DNA of 64,000 bases from Rhizobium sp. Leaf453 (GTDB taxonomy: Bacteria > Pseudomonadota > Alphaproteobacteria > Rhizobiales > Rhizobiaceae). This document shows positions 1 through 8,976 of the stretch, piece after piece (position 1 is the stretch's first letter; the number at the start of each line of letters is the position of its first letter). The DNA is taken from assembly GCF_001425605.1 (NCBI RefSeq), contig NZ_LMRG01000007.1:62001-126000 (forward strand), written 5' to 3'. The notes beneath the pieces are model-generated. The model did no database searches. It saw nothing but the letters and a program-made list of their open reading frames with translations, and was not told the DNA's origin. A program made the translations under genes and the position numbers.

Positions 1-1
1 C

Positions 2-2083
2 AAACTCGCTGGCTTGGCACCATTCGCAGCCGACGCGGATCGTCTCGCTGCGCTTGCTATCCCTGATGAAACCGAGATCGCAGAGTGGACGACACGGCGG
101 TCGGCCCTGTCGGAACAGTTGAAGCGGCTCGATGACCGGATTGCCGAAGACGTTGCGCTGGTTGCCGCCGACGAGGCAAAGCTGGAAGAGCTGACGCGGA
201 CTGGTGGTTTCGCTGCAGATGACGCCGCGCTGACGCTGCGGAAGGAACGCGAAGGCGCCTGGCAGCAACACGTTGAAAAACTCGATGGTGAGTCTGCGCG
301 GGTTTTCGAGACTTTGCTGAGAAAAGACGACGAGGCAGCGGCTTTGCGGTTGGCGCGATCGCAGGATCTTGCGCAGTCGAGGGGGCTGTCGCTCTCCATC
401 GCCGAGCGGAACGGCCGGCTTTCGGCGCATCGAAAGCAGCATGAGGCCGTCATGGCCGAGATTGCTGAACTCAGGAGCGATATCTCGACCGCCGCCGTCC
501 GATGCGGTCTACCTGAAGAGACGAAGCTCAATCAGCTTGTCGCTTGGCTCGCTCGGCGCACGGCGGCGCTGGAGGTTCGCACCCAGCTTCGCACCGTGCA
601 GCAGGACATGCGTCTCGCCGTCGCGGACGAGGAGAAAGCGCTGGAGAGGTTGGCCGGAGTTCTGGCAACCAGCGGCGTGACGGAAACCATGCCGCCGCGA
701 CTGGACGATGCGGTCGCCTTTGCCAGCCGGATCACCGAGGAGTTTCAATCGGGTCATCGCGCGCGCGCTGCGGCGGCTGAGGCAGTCGAACGCTCAGAAA
801 AGGCGCTGCGCGCACGAAGCGCCGCATGGACATCGGCCCGGGCGGATATGGACAACTGGACCCTGCGATGGAACGATGCGGTCAGCGGCACATGGTTGGC
901 TGCAGGCGAGGGCGCGGCAGTGTCGCCGCAGGAAATCGGTCCGGTTCTGGCGGTGCTGCAGGATTTGGACAAGCTGATCCAGCGTCAGGCTGACCTTGAC
1001 CATCGCATTGAGGGCATGCGCAGGGATCAGGCGGCTTTCGCATCCGGTGTCGAAAAACTTGCTGTGCAGTTGGACTTGGCTCCAATTGACGATCCTCTGG
1101 CGACCTTCCAGTCGATCCGCGAACGTCTGCTCCGGGCCGAAAGGCAGGAGACGCTGTTCGAGCGCCTCTCCCAGGAAAGAAATGCGCGCCTGTCGGAGAG
1201 CCGGGCCTTGATCGACGCGCGCGAACGTCATGAGGCGCAGAAGCGCGGCATGCTCGACCTGTTCGGATGCAACACGTTGCTGGAGGTTGCTTCCCATCTG
1301 GAGACGGCAAAGGCGCGCGAGCGGCTGCGGGAACGGATCACCGAAACCGAGGCCGATCTTGCCGGTCGCCTTGGTGTCGAGCGTGCGGACGAGGCCGAAA
1401 TGCTGCTCAGCGCCGTCGATACGGATGGACTGAAGCTGGACATGGCGGCGCTGCAGTCACGGCTGGAGGAGGCAGACCGCGAGGCGGACGAACTGAATGG
1501 CGAGCGTCGGGATGCCGAAAAGGCGCTGGCGGCGATCGGCGGGGGGGATGCGGCGGCTCATATCGACGAGAAGCGCCGTACCGTCTTGGCCGAAATCGAG
1601 GAGCGGGCGACCGCGTATCTGCGGCTGCGCATGGGCATTCTGGCCGGCGAAACGGCGCTGCGTCTTTATCGCGAGCGCCATCGCAGCGCCATGATGCGCC
1701 GGGCATCCACGGCCTTCAGCGTCATTAGCGGCGGCGAATATAGTGGACTGGCGACGCAGGCGGAGAAAGGCGAGGAATTCCTGATCGCCAATGCTGCAGC
1801 CGGCGGATCGAAACTGGCACGCGACCTTTCGAAAGGCACGCGCTTCCAGCTTTATCTGGCACTGCGCATGGCCGGGTATCATGAGATCGCCGCAACCCGC
1901 GAATCCCTGCCTTTCATCGCCGATGACATCATGGAGACCTTCGACGACGGCCGTGCCGGGCATGCCTTCTCGCTGATGGCGGACATGGCGCGTGTCGGGC
2001 AGGTGATCTACCTGACCCATCACCAGCATCTCTGTGACATCGCCCGTCAGGCTTGCCCGGATGTGACCATCCATACGTTATAG
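2..2083 (+). CDS. YhaN-like AAA family ATPase, C-terminal part (5' end outside window)
   Basis: The reading frame is already open at base 2, so the gene begins upstream and only about its last 690 residues are visible. Most of the visible part is long charged helical coiled coil (Glu, Arg, Ala and Leu rich), as in SMC/Rad50-type proteins. The last 90 residues hold an ATPase C-terminal lobe: an LSKGTRFQLYLALR signature-like segment, a Walker B region LPFIADDIMETFDD, and an LTHHQHL switch segment. This arrangement fits the YhaN family, a partner of YhaO/SbcD-type nucleases in DNA repair. The nuclease would be expected just upstream, which cannot be seen. The TTG at base 14 is not a credible start because coding sequence continues above it. 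Family assignment is fairly sure; the exact biological role is inferred. Confidence 0.8.
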   Translation, partial: KLAGLAPFAADADRLAALAIPDETEIAEWTTRRSALSEQLKRLDDRIAEDVALVAADEAKLEELTRTGGFAADDAALTLRKEREGAWQQHVEKLDGESARVFETLLRKDDEAAALRLARSQDLAQSRGLSLSIAERNGRLSAHRKQHEAVMAEIAELRSDISTAAVRCGLPEETKLNQLVAWLARRTAALEVRTQLRTVQQDMRLAVADEEKALERLAGVLATSGVTETMPPRLDDAVAFASRITEEFQSGHRARAAAAEAVERSEKALRARSAAWTSARADMDNWTLRWNDAVSGTWLAAGEGAAVSPQEIGPVLAVLQDLDKLIQRQADLDHRIEGMRRDQAAFASGVEKLAVQLDLAPIDDPLATFQSIRERLLRAERQETLFERLSQERNARLSESRALIDARERHEAQKRGMLDLFGCNTLLEVASHLETAKARERLRERITETEADLAGRLGVERADEAEMLLSAVDTDGLKLDMAALQSRLEEADREADELNGERRDAEKALAAIGGGDAAAHIDEKRRTVLAEIEERATAYLRLRMGILAGETALRLYRERHRSAMMRRASTAFSVISGGEYSGLATQAEKGEEFLIANAAAGGSKLARDLSKGTRFQLYLALRMAGYHEIAATRESLPFIADDIMETFDDGRAGHAFSLMADMARVGQVIYLTHHQHLCDIARQACPDVTIHTL

Positions 2084-2209
2084 TCGGGTTGGCCGCCGCG
2101 AAATCGAGTCACGTCAGGACGAGACATTCGCCGGCATCCCGCTATGTTGTGTTTTCCAATCGAGTTGCTGCCTCGGCAGCTATTGCCGCCATGCCAAGGA
2201 GCCAGAACC

Positions 2210-2608
2210 ATGGAAATCAAAGCCTGCGGATCCCGCTCGTCGCTTCGCCCGCCTGCCGATTATTTCACCGGCAGGGTTCGCCAGGATCCGATCTTCGATG
2301 CGCCGGAACCCGCCCGTCTTCGCAGCGTGTCCGTGACCTTCGAGCCGGGAGCGCGGACGGCCTGGCATACACATCCGCTCGGCCAGACCCTGATCATCAC
2401 ATCCGGTTGCGGATTGGCGCAGAGCTGGGGAGGTCCGATCCGCGAAATCCGCGCCGGTGATGTCGTCTGGTTTCCGCCGGGCGAAAAGCACTGGCACGGC
2501 GCTTCGCCGACTACGGCCATGACCCATATCGCCATTCAGGAAGCGCTTGATGGCAAGGCGGTCGATTGGCTGGAGCAGGTGACCGAGGAACAGTATCAGG
2601 GGCAGTGA
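2210..2608 (+). CDS. Cupin-domain protein, hydroxynitrile lyase-like / carboxymuconolactone-associated type
   Basis: This 132-residue single-domain beta-barrel (cupin 2) protein has a first metal motif [11 protein letters not shown] and a second region [10 protein letters not shown], giving likely metal ligands H53, H55, Q59 and H94, with H96 next to the site. The spacing is that of the small manganese cupins that include bacterial (R)-hydroxynitrile lyases such as the Granulicella enzyme. Many homologues have unknown physiological substrates, so the enzymatic role is not assigned. ATG 2210 is preferred over the upstream in-frame ATG at 2144 because an AAGGAG site lies 8 bases before it and the upstream residues look non-coding. 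Confidence 0.8.
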   Translation: MEIKACGSRSSLRPPADYFTGRVRQDPIFDAPEPARLRSVSVTFEPGARTAWHTHPLGQTLIITSGCGLAQSWGGPIREIRAGDVVWFPPGEKHWHGASPTTAMTHIAIQEALDGKAVDWLEQVTEEQYQGQ

Positions 2609-2740
2609 GGCCGATTGGCCGCTGCCAGATGTCCGGCACCCGTGTTTGCCGGTTGCAATACCGGCGGCAAGACCGCTATCTGATGTTATCGAATTTGCCG
2701 GTCTCCGCAAGGCGGAGACTGCTGCCCAGAGGTTTGACTG

Positions 2741-3133
2741 ATGTACAATTTCCATGTCGGACAAAAGGTCGTCTGTATCGACGACAAGTTCAAACATGTC
2801 TCGATCGACCAGGGAATCCGCAAAGGCCAAGTTTACACGATCCGCTGGGTAGGGCCTTACAAGCACTACATCGACGGCGAATTCATCGGCGTCAAGCTGG
2901 CGGAAATCCATCGCGGCAATGACGATGGTCCGGAAGGCTATGGCGCAGCAGACATGCCGTATCGCGCTACACGCTTTCGGCCACTTCTGAGAGACCGGCT
3001 ATCGGCCTTAAAGAGCCTGCTGGTGCCGACGCCGAAGGGAGAGAAGTCCGTTATTCCGACGGCTCCGGAAGAGCCGAAACGCGCGGCGCCGGTCCGGAAG
3101 AAGGAAGATGTCCGCGAAAAGGAAGACGTCTGA
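2741..3133 (+). CDS. Hypothetical protein, small basic/charged
   Basis: An unrecognised 130-residue protein. Residues 1-60 look like a compact beta-rich fold: a start MYNFHVGQKVVCIDD, then KGQVYTIRW and IGVKLAEI, reminiscent of SH3-like barrels found in phage and plasmid small proteins. The segment around residues 75-90 contains RATRFRPLLRDR. The C-terminus is Lys/Glu/Pro rich and probably disordered. There is no signal peptide or membrane segment. A short hairpin (GTCTCCGC at 2701-2708 with GCGGAGAC at 2712-2719) lies just upstream of the start. Codon usage is like its neighbours, so it is likely a real gene of unknown function. Confidence 0.6.
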   Translation: MYNFHVGQKVVCIDDKFKHVSIDQGIRKGQVYTIRWVGPYKHYIDGEFIGVKLAEIHRGNDDGPEGYGAADMPYRATRFRPLLRDRLSALKSLLVPTPKGEKSVIPTAPEEPKRAAPVRKKEDVREKEDV

Positions 3134-3143
3134 TCCTTCCCGC

Positions 3144-3401
3144 TCAGTTCGGATCAACGATCTGCTCGCGGCGCACCAGCCTCAAAGTCCGGTCGGGCTG
3201 GATGATGTAGGTTTCCTCGGCCGGGCGGCCGTATTCGTCGTTCAGGCGGTGATGAAAGGTGCTGCCCGCCGGCGCCTTGACCAGCTTCGTAGTGGGCTGG
3301 CCCTTGTAGGTGATGCTGCCCGGAATGGGCTCGATTTCGGGGATGGAACAGGCGGCAAGGCCGGAAGCAACAAGGATTACGGCCAAAATTGCAAGTCTCA
3401 T
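3144..3401 (-). CDS. Small lipoprotein, hypothetical
   Basis: An 85-residue protein with a classical lipoprotein signal: MRLAILAVILVASGLAAC, the lipobox LAAC ending at Cys18. The mature part is short and soluble (contains GSITYKGQPTTKL and DEYGRPAEETYII) with no domain I recognise. It is expected to be lipid-anchored in the periplasm or outer membrane. The ATG at 3401 is chosen because the signal peptide begins exactly there and a GGGGACA purine run precedes it; the in-frame ATG at 3434 would add 11 unrelated residues. It converges with the preceding plus-strand gene, with about 10 bases between stop codons. Confidence 0.7.
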   Translation of the reverse strand: MRLAILAVILVASGLAACSIPEIEPIPGSITYKGQPTTKLVKAPAGSTFHHRLNDEYGRPAEETYIIQPDRTLRLVRREQIVDPN

Positions 3402-3528
3402 GTCTGTCCCCTGTTCCGGTCGATAAGCAGGCACTTTTTTTCGCCTGCATCACATGGCGATGTGGCGGCCGAATGGCAAGAGGCAATGGCCGTCGTCAAC
3501 ACGACTCTCGACTCGCCGATCCGCAAGG

Positions 3529-4554
3529 CTATGGCGTCTGGCGAACCTTCAGCGGCCCGACCGACTGGCGCACGATCATCTCGCATTCCAGCTTCATCTT
3601 GTGATTGTCGTGCCGCGCGCGCGGTGCGGCGATGATTTCCGCGAGCTTTTCGACGGCATAGCGCGCCATGTCGGCGTGGGGCAACTGCATGGTGGTCAGC
3701 GGCGGCAGCATGTCGCCGGAATAGGATTCGTTGTCGAAGCCGATCACGGACAGATCCTGCGGGATTTTTAGACCCACTTCCTTCGCTGCCTCATAGACGC
3801 CCATGGCGATCCGGTCGCAGAAACAGCAGATCGCCGTCGGCGGTTCTTCCAGCGTCTGCAGCCGCTTGAAGGCGGCATATCCGCCCTGGATGGTCCAGCG
3901 TCCCTTGATGATGAGGTGATTGTCCACCGGAATGTCGTGCATCGTCAGCGCCCGGCGATAGCCCTTGATGCGCTCACGCGAGGCCTCGATGGAATCCTCG
4001 CCGCCGATATAGGCGATGCGCGTATGTCCGGCTTCGATCAGCGAAAGAGTCGCGTTCATAACCGCCGACAAATCACCGGGCACGACGCTTGGCAGCGGCT
4101 TGTCGATGGCATAGCAGTTCAAGAGCACGGTGGGGCGATCACCCAGTTGCGGTGGCGGTGTGACCTGCTGTGTGATCAGTCGCGCGTAGATGACGCCGGC
4201 GACCGACAATGTCGCTAGGTTCTCTAAGGCCGATTGTTCCGCCTCTTCGTCCGCAGCGGTCGGCATCACCGAAAGAAGATATCCCAGTTCGTTTGCCGCT
4301 TCCGCGGCGCCGTCGATCAGGCCGGCGACATGCGGTGAACTCGTCACCTCGTTGATGATCATGGCCAGAAGCGGCCGCCGGTCGATATGGCGGGCCGGCG
4401 TGCTGTAGCCCATTTTCGCGGCAGCGTTCAGTACGGCCTCGCGCGTCGTCGCCGATATCCGCGTCCCCGGCGCATTGTTGAGGACGAGCGACACCGTTGC
4501 CTGCGAGACGCCGCAGGCGGTGGCGATGTCGGACATGGTCGGCTTCTTCAACAC
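3529..4554 (-). CDS. LacI-family transcriptional regulator of the adjacent sugar transporter
   Basis: A 341-residue LacI/GalR repressor. Residues 5-28 are the helix-turn-helix (MSDIATACGVSQATVSLVLN), followed by the hinge and a periplasmic-binding-protein-like effector domain with typical patches (HTRIAYIGG, GYRRAL, PPTAICCFCDRIAMG, SVIGFDNESYSG). It is transcribed divergently from the ABC importer that starts at 4688, and the shared 130-bp interval holds an AT-rich inverted repeat suited to a dimeric operator. The natural inference is that it represses the importer and the GH2 gene until an imported sugar binds. The effector cannot be read from sequence. Confidence 0.88.
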   Translation of the reverse strand: MLKKPTMSDIATACGVSQATVSLVLNNAPGTRISATTREAVLNAAAKMGYSTPARHIDRRPLLAMIINEVTSSPHVAGLIDGAAEAANELGYLLSVMPTAADEEAEQSALENLATLSVAGVIYARLITQQVTPPPQLGDRPTVLLNCYAIDKPLPSVVPGDLSAVMNATLSLIEAGHTRIAYIGGEDSIEASRERIKGYRRALTMHDIPVDNHLIIKGRWTIQGGYAAFKRLQTLEEPPTAICCFCDRIAMGVYEAAKEVGLKIPQDLSVIGFDNESYSGDMLPPLTTMQLPHADMARYAVEKLAEIIAAPRARHDNHKMKLECEMIVRQSVGPLKVRQTP

Positions 4555-4624
4555 GCGAACCCCTTGGAAGACTGGGTTTTCCGATTAGCACGAAGTTTTG
4601 TGAACGTAAAAGCCCGGATGAGGA

Positions 4625-4669
4625 CTTGCGCGCTAATAATTTTAGTTATAATTGGTAATTTATAACTAA
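4625..4669 (+). promoter_or_regulatory. Putative promoter and LacI-type operator of the sugar transport operon
   Basis: A perfect 10-bp inverted repeat, TTAGTTATAA at 4642-4651 and TTATAACTAA at 4660-4669, is separated by 8 bp in an AT-rich island within a GC-rich window. A TATAAT element (4647-4652) sits inside the left arm, with a weak -35 (CTTGCG, 4625-4630) 16 bp upstream. A repressor bound here would cover the -10 and the start of transcription. The transporter ATG at 4688 follows a strong GGGAGGAG site. LacI control is inferred from the divergent regulator. Confidence 0.55.
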
Positions 4670-4687
4670 TCACTCTGGGAGGAGTGC

Positions 4688-5785
4688 ATGGCAGGGGTAT
4701 CGCTCGCAGGAGTGTCGAAGAACTATGGTGCGGTGAATGTCATTCGTGACGTGTCGCTGACCATTAATGACGGCGAGTTCGTCGTCTTTGTCGGGCCGTC
4801 CGGCTGCGGCAAGTCCACGCTCTTGCGGATGATCGCTGGTTTCGAGGGCATTACCGGCGGCGACGTGCTGATCGGCGGCAACCGCGTCAATGAAATGGCC
4901 GCCCGCGACCGCGGCGTCGCCATGGTCTTCCAGAACTATGCGCTCTATCCCCACATGACAGCGCGCGAAAACATGGCGTTCGGCCTGAAGAATATCGGTA
5001 CGCCCAGGGCAGAAATCACGGCGCGGATCGACAAGGCGGCCGGCATTCTGCAACTCGAACCCTACCTTGATCGCAAGCCGCGCGCCTTGTCCGGCGGCCA
5101 GCGTCAGCGCGTCGCCATCGGTCGCGCCATCATGCGGGAGCCGGATGTCTTCCTGTTCGATGAGCCGCTCTCCAATCTCGACGCTGCGCTACGTGTTTCC
5201 ATGCGCACCGAGATCGCCAAGCTGCATCACCGCCTCGGCGCCACCATGATCTATGTCACCCACGACCAAACGGAGGCCATGACCATGGCCGATCGCATCG
5301 TGGTGCTGAGGGCAGGGCAGATCGAGCAGGTCGGTGCGCCGATCGAACTTTACGAGCGGCCGGCCAATGCCTTCGTCGCAGGCTTTCTCGGCGCACCGCG
5401 CATCAACCTGATCCCGGCGACCGTCTCTACCGTCGATGGTGAGACTGTCGAATTGGTTTGCCCGGGTGACGCAAGGCTGATGGCGAAGGTTCGCGTAGGC
5501 TCCGCCAACGTCGGTGACAAGGTGACGCTCGGTCTCCGACCGGAAATCCTGTCTCCCGCCGACGAGGGCGCGTTGAGCGGCACCGTCGATGTCGTCGAGC
5601 AACTGGGCTCGATGCAACTGGTCTACGCGACGCTCGCGGATGGGACGTCGATTGTCTCCGAATTGCGCGGTGGTACGGCACCGGCGATCGGATCGGTCGG
5701 CCGTTTCTCCATAGGCAACGGCACGCGCCATGTCTTCAATGCCGAAAAGCTGTCGATCACCCTGCATTCGGGAGGCGGGGCATGA
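4688..5785 (+). CDS. ABC transporter ATP-binding protein, CUT1 sugar importer (UgpC/MalK type)
   Basis: The 365-residue ATPase energises sugar uptake at the inner membrane. Visible motifs are Walker A GPSGCGKST (about residues 37-45), the Q-loop FQNYALYPHM, the signature LSGGQRQRVAIGRA, Walker B VFLFDEPLSNLD and the switch histidine in YVTHDQTEAM. The C-terminal 120 residues form the MalK/UgpC-type OB-fold (TOBE) regulatory domain, so one ATPase homodimer probably serves the two permeases. Its stop overlaps the next start by four bases (ATGA), showing translational coupling. The sugar specificity lies in the binding protein, so no symbol is given. Confidence 0.92.
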   Translation: MAGVSLAGVSKNYGAVNVIRDVSLTINDGEFVVFVGPSGCGKSTLLRMIAGFEGITGGDVLIGGNRVNEMAARDRGVAMVFQNYALYPHMTARENMAFGLKNIGTPRAEITARIDKAAGILQLEPYLDRKPRALSGGQRQRVAIGRAIMREPDVFLFDEPLSNLDAALRVSMRTEIAKLHHRLGATMIYVTHDQTEAMTMADRIVVLRAGQIEQVGAPIELYERPANAFVAGFLGAPRINLIPATVSTVDGETVELVCPGDARLMAKVRVGSANVGDKVTLGLRPEILSPADEGALSGTVDVVEQLGSMQLVYATLADGTSIVSELRGGTAPAIGSVGRFSIGNGTRHVFNAEKLSITLHSGGGA

Positions 5786-6672
5786 GCGCCAACAGCCTGA
5801 TCGCCGCCCGCAGGCGCGACGCGCTTGCCGCTTATCTCTTCCTAGCTCCCTTCGGCCTGATCTACATCACCTTTCTCGTCTATCCCCTCTTCAAGGGGCT
5901 GTGGATCAGTTTGCATGACTGGGAACTTGCCGGTAGCTACCGCGAATATATCGGCTTTCTGAACTACGAGGATCTTTGGACCGATACGATCTTCTGGAAG
6001 GCCGTCGGTAATACGCTGACTTTCGTCGCCATGACCGTGCCGACCATGACAGCCTTGGCACTGGTCCTGGCGCTCGCCGTGTTCGGGCAGGGGCGGCTAA
6101 AAGGCGTGCTCCGCTCCATCTTCTTCATGTCGAGCGTGTTTTCGGTCTCGGTGGTGACGCTGGTCTGGTCGATGGTGCTGTCTGCCGACAATGGGCTGCT
6201 GGTGCCGTTCTTCCATTTCATCGGCATGAAGCCGGTCAATTTTCTCGGCCATCCCACGCTCGCCATGCCGTCGATCGCGCTCACCACCCTCTGGTGGGGC
6301 GTCGGCCTGCCGATGGCCCTGTTCCTCGCGGCACTCAGCCAGATTCCCGGTGAACTGTATGAAGCGGCGGAACTCGACCACGCCAGCCGGTTCACCGTGC
6401 TGAGACGCATAACGCTGCCCTCGATCCGGCACACGGTTCTCTTGGTGTTGGTGCTGCAGATCGTCGGCCAGTTCCAGATTTTCGGTCAGGCGCACCTGAT
6501 GACGCAGGGCGGGCCGGCCAACCGGACGCGCACTCTGGTTCAGTACATCTATGAAACGAGCTTCCGCGACTGGCAGGTGGGTTACGCGACGGCCATGTCC
6601 TTCGGTCTCTTCCTCCTGATGCTCGGTTTCACCATGCTGCAGCTCTGGCTCGGCCGGAAGGGAGACGAGTGA
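5782..6672 (+). CDS. ABC transporter permease, CUT1 sugar importer (MalF-like)
   Basis: A 296-residue inner-membrane permease with six predicted membrane spans, the first at about residues 17-38 (a hydrophobic block around FGLIYITFLVYPLF). The EAA loop that docks on the ATPase is seen in ELYEAAELDHASRFTVLRRI followed by TLPSI. It overlaps the ATPase by four bases upstream and the second permease by one base downstream (TGATG). The length and topology are normal for MalF/UgpA-type CUT1 subunits. Confidence 0.9.
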   Translation: MSANSLIAARRRDALAAYLFLAPFGLIYITFLVYPLFKGLWISLHDWELAGSYREYIGFLNYEDLWTDTIFWKAVGNTLTFVAMTVPTMTALALVLALAVFGQGRLKGVLRSIFFMSSVFSVSVVTLVWSMVLSADNGLLVPFFHFIGMKPVNFLGHPTLAMPSIALTTLWWGVGLPMALFLAALSQIPGELYEAAELDHASRFTVLRRITLPSIRHTVLLVLVLQIVGQFQIFGQAHLMTQGGPANRTRTLVQYIYETSFRDWQVGYATAMSFGLFLLMLGFTMLQLWLGRKGDE

Positions 6673-7517
6673 TGGCAAGCGCACGCACAAGCGGCCTGCG
6701 CCGCGTCACCGATCTCCTGATCCTCGGGGCAACCGTCGCCTTCGCGATCCTTTGGCTTCTGCCCGTCATCTGGGTGGTCGCCATGTCCCTGAAGCCGAAT
6801 GCCGAGCTGATGCGATCGACAGCGGGTTTCCTGCCGGTGCCGTTCACGCTCGACAATTATATCGGGCTTCTGAAGCTCGATACCGTGCCGCGCTGGCTGA
6901 TGCACAGCCTGATCGTCTCGGTGACCATGACCTGCCTGGTGCTCGTCGTCTCGTCCATGGCGGGCTACGCCTTCGCCCGGCTGGAATTCCCTTTCAAGAA
7001 GACGCTGTTCCTGCTGATGGTTGCCGGCCTGATGGTGCCGGAGCAGGCGGTGTTCATCCCGCTGCACACAATGGTGTCGGGCTGGGGACTGCACAATACG
7101 CATTTCGCGCTGGTCATGCCACGCGTGGCGGTGCCGATCGGCGTGTTCCTGATGATGCAGTTCTTCCGCAGCGTTCCGAAGGAACTCGAGGAGGCAGCCG
7201 CCATCGATCATGCCTCGCGGCTGACGATCTTCCTGAAGATCATGCTGCCGCTGTCTGTTCCGGCGGTGACGACGCTTGGCCTGTTCACCTTCATCTTCGC
7301 CTGGAACGACTTTCTCTGGCCGCTCGTCTCGGCGACCAAGGCCGACATGTACACGGTGACGGTCGGCCTTGCCTCGATCCAGAGCAATTTCGCCTTCTCC
7401 GAGGGGCTCGGCGCGGTCATGGCATCGGCGGTCTTCGCCAGCCTGCCCATCGTTCTTCTCTTTCTGATCTTCCAGCGTTTCATCGTGGCGGGCGTCGCGA
7501 TGAGTGCCGGCAAGTAG
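6672..7517 (+). CDS. ABC transporter permease, CUT1 sugar importer (MalG-like)
   Basis: A 281-residue second permease with six predicted membrane spans. The EAA loop reads ELEEAAAIDHASRLTIFLKI followed by MLPLSVPA. A WNDFLWPLVS segment late in the protein is characteristic of the MalG/UgpE/LacG family. ATG 6672 is preferred over the overlapping GTG at 6669; it overlaps the preceding stop by one base. It would form a heterodimeric channel with the upstream permease. Confidence 0.9.
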   Translation: MASARTSGLRRVTDLLILGATVAFAILWLLPVIWVVAMSLKPNAELMRSTAGFLPVPFTLDNYIGLLKLDTVPRWLMHSLIVSVTMTCLVLVVSSMAGYAFARLEFPFKKTLFLLMVAGLMVPEQAVFIPLHTMVSGWGLHNTHFALVMPRVAVPIGVFLMMQFFRSVPKELEEAAAIDHASRLTIFLKIMLPLSVPAVTTLGLFTFIFAWNDFLWPLVSATKADMYTVTVGLASIQSNFAFSEGLGAVMASAVFASLPIVLLFLIFQRFIVAGVAMSAGK

Positions 7518-7581
7518 ACGACGACGCCCCGGCGGCAAGCCGGGACGGCATGAGAATACCCGCATCGACAAGGAGGATATG

Positions 7582-8910
7582 ATGCACAAGACGAAAACGT
7601 TGCAACGCCTGGCCCTTGCCACGGCTCTGATGACCACGCTCTGGGGAGGTTCCGCCCACGCCGTCGATATTTCGTTCTTCCGCTTCTTCGGCGATTGCAA
7701 GACCGAGTTCGGCGATGTGACGGATATGGCCAAGGCCAATGGCGAGTGCGGCATCATCACGGCGCTGACCAACAAGTTCAACGCCGAAAACACGATCGGC
7801 GCCAAGGTCGTCACCCAGACGGTGGATTGGGGTGCTTATTATGACCTTCTGACCGCGACCTATTCCACTGGCAATATCCCTGATGTCGCCGTCATGCATG
7901 CCTCGGTCATGCCGAACTTTTCCGATCGTGATCTCTTGACCCCGCTGACGAAGCCGATGGCCGATCTGGGCATCGACACAGCCGATTTCGTGCCGGCGGC
8001 ATTGAAGAATGCTTCCGCCAAGGGCGAGGTCTACGCGCTCCCCTACGACCTTCATGCCTTGTTGTTCCACGTCAATATGGACCTGATGAAGAAGGCCGGT
8101 CTCGTTAATGCCGATGGTTCGCCGATCCTGCCGAAGTCGCCCGAGGAACTGCTCGAGCAGGGCAAGAAGTTCAAGGAAGTCACCGGTAAGTATTACATCG
8201 GCTCGGAATCGCAGAGTTCCGAAGGCATGATGGTTCGCGTCTTCGATACGCTGACCTGGCAGCAGGGCGTCGACGTCCTGTCCGCCGACGGCAAGACCGC
8301 CAGCATCAGCACGCCGGAAGGCCTGAATGCCGCCAAGTTGATCTCGTCGCTCTATTCCGAAGGCCTCGTCAACTCGGCGCTCGACTATCCCGGTTCCGAA
8401 CAGGCGTTCCTGAATGGTGAAACCGGCATCCTGATCAACGGCACCTGGGGTGTCGACAACTACGACACACAAGCCAAGAGCGGCAAGGTGGCGCTCAAGG
8501 ACTACCGTGTCGCCAATGTCCCGCAGATTTATTCCAAGCCAGCTGTCTGGGCTGACAGCCATATGTGGGTGATCCCGAAGGATGACGGCCGCAGCGCCGA
8601 GAAGACCGAGGCTGCATTGGCGTTCCTGAAGTTCCTCAACGACAACAATTTCCAGTGGTCGCGCACCGGTCACCTTTCGGTCCGTCAGTCGGTCCTGAAT
8701 TCGGAAGAGTTCAAGGCGCTGCCGCACCGCGCGGAGTTTGCCGACACGACCAAGAATGCCACGGCGCTGCCGCAGATCCAGAACCAGCGTGCCGTTTATA
8801 ACGCGATGACCACAGACCTCAACGCCATGTGGCTGACCGGCACCGATCCGCAGACGGCGGTCGATGCCATGCAGGCCGGCGTCGAGCGCATTTTGCGTCG
8901 CAATCGCTAA
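7582..8910 (+). CDS. Periplasmic sugar-binding protein of the CUT1 ABC importer
   Basis: The 442-residue solute-binding protein starts with a Sec signal peptide (MHKTKTLQRLALATALMTT, cleavage after GGSAHA), then a type-1 extracellular solute-binding fold. Two early cysteines (GDCKTEF and NGECGII) could form a disulfide. The aromatic residues around PYDLHALLFHVN and LINGTWGVDN are typical of sugar-binding clefts. ATG 7582 is chosen because AGGAGGA at 7571-7577 lies 4-5 bases before it; ATG 7579 is too close. Strong stem-loops follow the gene, which would favour higher amounts of this subunit over the downstream hydrolase. Confidence 0.9.
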   Translation: MHKTKTLQRLALATALMTTLWGGSAHAVDISFFRFFGDCKTEFGDVTDMAKANGECGIITALTNKFNAENTIGAKVVTQTVDWGAYYDLLTATYSTGNIPDVAVMHASVMPNFSDRDLLTPLTKPMADLGIDTADFVPAALKNASAKGEVYALPYDLHALLFHVNMDLMKKAGLVNADGSPILPKSPEELLEQGKKFKEVTGKYYIGSESQSSEGMMVRVFDTLTWQQGVDVLSADGKTASISTPEGLNAAKLISSLYSEGLVNSALDYPGSEQAFLNGETGILINGTWGVDNYDTQAKSGKVALKDYRVANVPQIYSKPAVWADSHMWVIPKDDGRSAEKTEAALAFLKFLNDNNFQWSRTGHLSVRQSVLNSEEFKALPHRAEFADTTKNATALPQIQNQRAVYNAMTTDLNAMWLTGTDPQTAVDAMQAGVERILRRNR

Positions 8911-8919
8911 GACCTCCAC

Positions 8920-8976
8920 CCAGCCCCTCGGGGCTGGCCTCCCACCGGGATACGCGCTTGGCGGCGCGTATCCCGG
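8920..8976 (+). other. Tandem intercistronic stem-loops after the binding-protein gene
   Basis: Two hairpins follow the stop codon: a short one (CAGCCCC/GGGGCTG, 8921-8936) and a perfect 13-bp one (CCGGGATACGCGC at 8945-8957 with GCGCGTATCCCGG at 8964-8976, 6-base loop). There is no T-run, so these look like RNA-stabilising or attenuating structures rather than full terminators. In maltose-type operons such elements sit after the binding-protein gene and raise its expression relative to distal genes. Confidence 0.6.

Noticed and set aside
6097-7814. Long minus-strand ORFs opposite the permease genes
   Set aside because: They are His/Arg/Asp-rich shadows of strongly coding plus-strand frames, with no domain.
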